A stretch of DNA of 64,000 nucleotides, from the NCBI GenBank assembly GCA_946480475.1, contig CAMLJM010000002.1, positions 62,001 to 126,000 on the forward strand, read 5' to 3'. A program made the position numbers and the translations under genes. The notes below the pieces were generated by a model. It saw only the letters and a list, made by a program, of their open reading frames with translations, did no database searches and had not been told where the DNA came from. Of this stretch, positions 62,505 through 64,000 are shown piece by piece; the first letter of the stretch is position 1; every line of letters begins with the position of its first letter. The DNA comes from an uncultured Alphaproteobacteria bacterium. GTDB taxonomy: Bacteria > Pseudomonadota > Alphaproteobacteria > Micavibrionales > Micavibrionaceae.

Positions 62505-63562
62505 GCCGATTTCCTTAGATAGGAACTATCGGGGGCGTACCGCAATTGTCCCGTTTCAATTAACAAACGTAAAATATCAGGATAGAAATAACCTTTATCA
62601 ATATCTTCCTGATTAACATAGGCGCCTGCATCCCAACTAGGGTTTGGATTAAACTCCACCAGCTTCAATTGGCCGCGGGCGTCCAGGCGATAATCTATTT
62701 TAGCGCAGTCGTGACAATTCAGGCGTGTGAATAGTTTTTCTGAATACTCTTCTATCTGTTTTGTGAATGCGGGGGGCAGTGTGGAGTGATGTGATTTCAG
62801 GTTATCATAGTTGCCGGCGATATCGAATTTGGAGTCATAGGTCAGAATGTGCGGTATGCCTGCAGGTATCTTTGAGTAGTCCCACTCGAACGTTGGCAGA
62901 TAGAAATACCCTGTTCCCGGATTACCAGTGATGGTCACGCGGTATTCGGTGCCCGGCAGAAATTCCTGAACCAATATTTCATGGATATTCATATCATTCA
63001 TGAGATGGAGGATTTGCGCCTTCAGTTCAGCAGCATTGTTAACAACAGATTTTTCAGTGATGCCTATGCTATTGTCAGCAGCGTTTGGCTTGATCATGGC
63101 GGGGTAAATATGCCAGTCGTTCAATACTGAAAAATCGCCCGTGAAGAGAGTTTCTTCTGGTACGGGTACATTCGCTTCCTGTGCCAGCTTACTCACCAAT
63201 CTTTTATCGTAGCAAAGCAACAGGCAGTCAGGTCCCGCACCGGAATAAGGTATATCCAGCATTTCCAGCAGCGCCGGAACATGCAGTTCTTTACGTGGGT
63301 CATTGTTAAAGCCGTTATCGCAGAAATTCATGACAAAATCTGGACGCGTGTGGCGCAGGTCGTCCATCAGGGTCTGGTGATTGTTCAGATAGCTGAAGTT
63401 ATAATCAGTCAGGTTCGCGAGTGTTTCCTTGAGCACGCGCACTTCTTCCATATCTTCATGGCTGAATGTGGCGCCTGGCTTCACCTGGTCCTGTAGACGG
63501 GGATCGCCCAGGAGGACGGCAACATTCTTGAACACAGGTTTTGTCAGCAGACGCGGTATCAT
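62501..63562 (-). CDS. ATP-grasp ligase (D-Ala-D-Ala ligase-like)
   Basis: 353 residues. Ddl-type layout: N-terminal PDFVMNFCDNG domain, ALLEMLDIPYSGAGPDCLLLCYDK (about 110-133), ATP-binding MIKPNAADNSIGI near 170, ILVQEFLPGTEYRVTITGN near 208, and metal-site end VEFNPNPSWD near 325. It ligates a carboxylate with an amine; the acceptor is not readable. It is not a standard ddl: the ddl neighbourhood (mur/fts genes) is absent. It lies 13 bases downstream of a second ATP-grasp gene and overlaps the GNAT-M23 gene. Confidence 0.82.
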   Translation of the reverse strand: MIPRLLTKPVFKNVAVLLGDPRLQDQVKPGATFSHEDMEEVRVLKETLANLTDYNFSYLNNHQTLMDDLRHTRPDFVMNFCDNGFNNDPRKELHVPALLEMLDIPYSGAGPDCLLLCYDKRLVSKLAQEANVPVPEETLFTGDFSVLNDWHIYPAMIKPNAADNSIGITEKSVVNNAAELKAQILHLMNDMNIHEILVQEFLPGTEYRVTITGNPGTGYFYLPTFEWDYSKIPAGIPHILTYDSKFDIAGNYDNLKSHHSTLPPAFTKQIEEYSEKLFTRLNCHDCAKIDYRLDARGQLKLVEFNPNPSWDAGAYVNQEDIDKGYFYPDILRLLIETGQLRYAPDSSYLRKSA

Positions 63563-63575
63563 GAATTCCAGCCTA

Positions 63576-64000
63576 TCATCGTGCTGGATTGGCGCAAAGA
63601 ATGATCTTGGTCAGCACATCGGCAATTGAAAGACCGGCCCTTAAAGCGGGTTGGAAAATGAAGCTATCGGGAATGATTGCCAGGTACGGATTGGTGTTTA
63701 CTTCCAGAATCCAGGGATTCCCCTGTTCGTCCATACGAAAATCGATGCGCGCATAGCCGCTTAGGCCCAGCGCGTGCCAGCTCTTGACCGCCAGTTGCTC
63801 CAGTCTGGCTTTCATGGGGTCATTTGATGACAGTTCCCCATAGCGCGCGCCAATGGCCTTATATTCATCGCCATCTTCTTCCCATTTGGCATCTTCTGTT
63901 AAGAAAGGAAGGCGTCCTTCACTGAAGTGACGGGGATCGAATGTTAGCTCTGTTTCAGGAAGAAGTTCGGGATCTTCGCCCCGCTTGCCGATCATGCCTA
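63576..64000 (-). CDS. Second ATP-grasp ligase (C-terminal part, cut by window edge)
   Basis: At least 139 residues, open to the right edge, so the start is outside the window. It contains the ATP-grasp end YARIDFRMDEQGNPWILEVNTNPYLA with the metal-binding Glu/Asn and FIFQPALRAGLSIADVLTKIIL, as in Ddl-like ligases. The first visible codon is a methionine at 63995, but the upstream domains needed for an ATP-grasp are missing, so it is partial. First or second gene of the ligase operon. Confidence 0.78.
   Translation of the reverse strand, partial: GMIGKRGEDPELLPETELTFDPRHFSEGRLPFLTEDAKWEEDGDEYKAIGARYGELSSNDPMKARLEQLAVKSWHALGLSGYARIDFRMDEQGNPWILEVNTNPYLAIIPDSFIFQPALRAGLSIADVLTKIILCANPAR

Noticed and set aside
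1..64000. tRNA, rRNA, IS elements and prophage genes
   Set aside because: I looked for cloverleaf-like intergenic stretches, transposase or integrase motifs and phage structural genes and saw none; a tRNA missed by eye is possible, but most gaps are too short.

Overview
The window looks like chromosomal DNA from a free-living alphaproteobacterium of medium GC. Evidence: the core block hemE-hemH-hemJ-rho, a DUF299 (PpsR) - aroE - coaE - dnaQ operon running away from it, Tim44-like and DUF3576 proteins, a ferrochelatase with the cysteine-rich [2Fe-2S] tail, and the mnmG-rsmG-parA-parB-lptE-holA series. No phage, IS element, CRISPR array, rRNA or tRNA was seen. I cannot fix the genus; a Micavibrio- or Rhodospirillales-like lineage is only a guess.

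Layout. 0-5 kb: an entericidin-like lipoprotein, secB/fxsA, a Tim44-like protein, mltA and an indoleamine 2,3-dioxygenase-family gene. 5-16.7 kb: a divergent two-partner secretion locus, a 3159-residue beta-helix exoprotein (TpsA) and its outer-membrane transporter (TpsB). 16.8-20.5 kb: the leftward operon ppsR-aroE-coaE-amidotransferase-dnaQ. 20.5-29 kb: hemE-hemH-hemJ, flanked by unrecognised leftward genes that include two pairs of tandem paralogues. The gap upstream of hemE (23903-24328) holds six GANTC sites, several DnaA-box-like sequences and an AT-rich stretch. Core genes to the left run mostly left and those to the right mostly right, so this gap is a good candidate for a Caulobacter-type chromosome origin. 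29-30.5 kb: rho with a clear promoter and a long leader. 30.5-36.6 kb: one tight operon of five exported cysteine-rich proteins (two with seven RCC1-like blades, one with a LamG-like domain, three or four with DUF1566/Lcl-C-like ends).

37-46.6 kb: a DnaJ-type zinc-finger membrane protein, a dienelactone hydrolase, a methyltransferase, hisG preceded by a TrpR-family regulator gene and a perfect 10-bp inverted repeat, mnmE, and an unusual fusion of a receiver domain to a PEP-utilising enzyme. 46.8-54.7 kb: mnmG, rsmG, parA and parB with five parS-like sites embedded in the mnmG and rsmG coding sequences, a degenerate EAL protein, lptE and holA. 54.7-64 kb: a DUF3576 lipoprotein, a porin, a YggS-type PLP protein, several unrecognised genes, an Smr-domain protein, and a cluster of two ATP-grasp ligases plus a GNAT-M23 peptidase fusion that runs off the right edge.

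ParABS sites, an origin candidate, haem synthesis, tRNA wobble modification (MnmE/MnmG), DNA polymerase subunits (DnaQ, HolA) and Rho form the conserved origin-proximal backbone. Accessory surface genes (TPS exoprotein, RCC1/DUF1566 operon, porin) and lineage-specific unknowns are inserted between backbone blocks. Several convergent pairs share or abut stop codons, so the region is compact.
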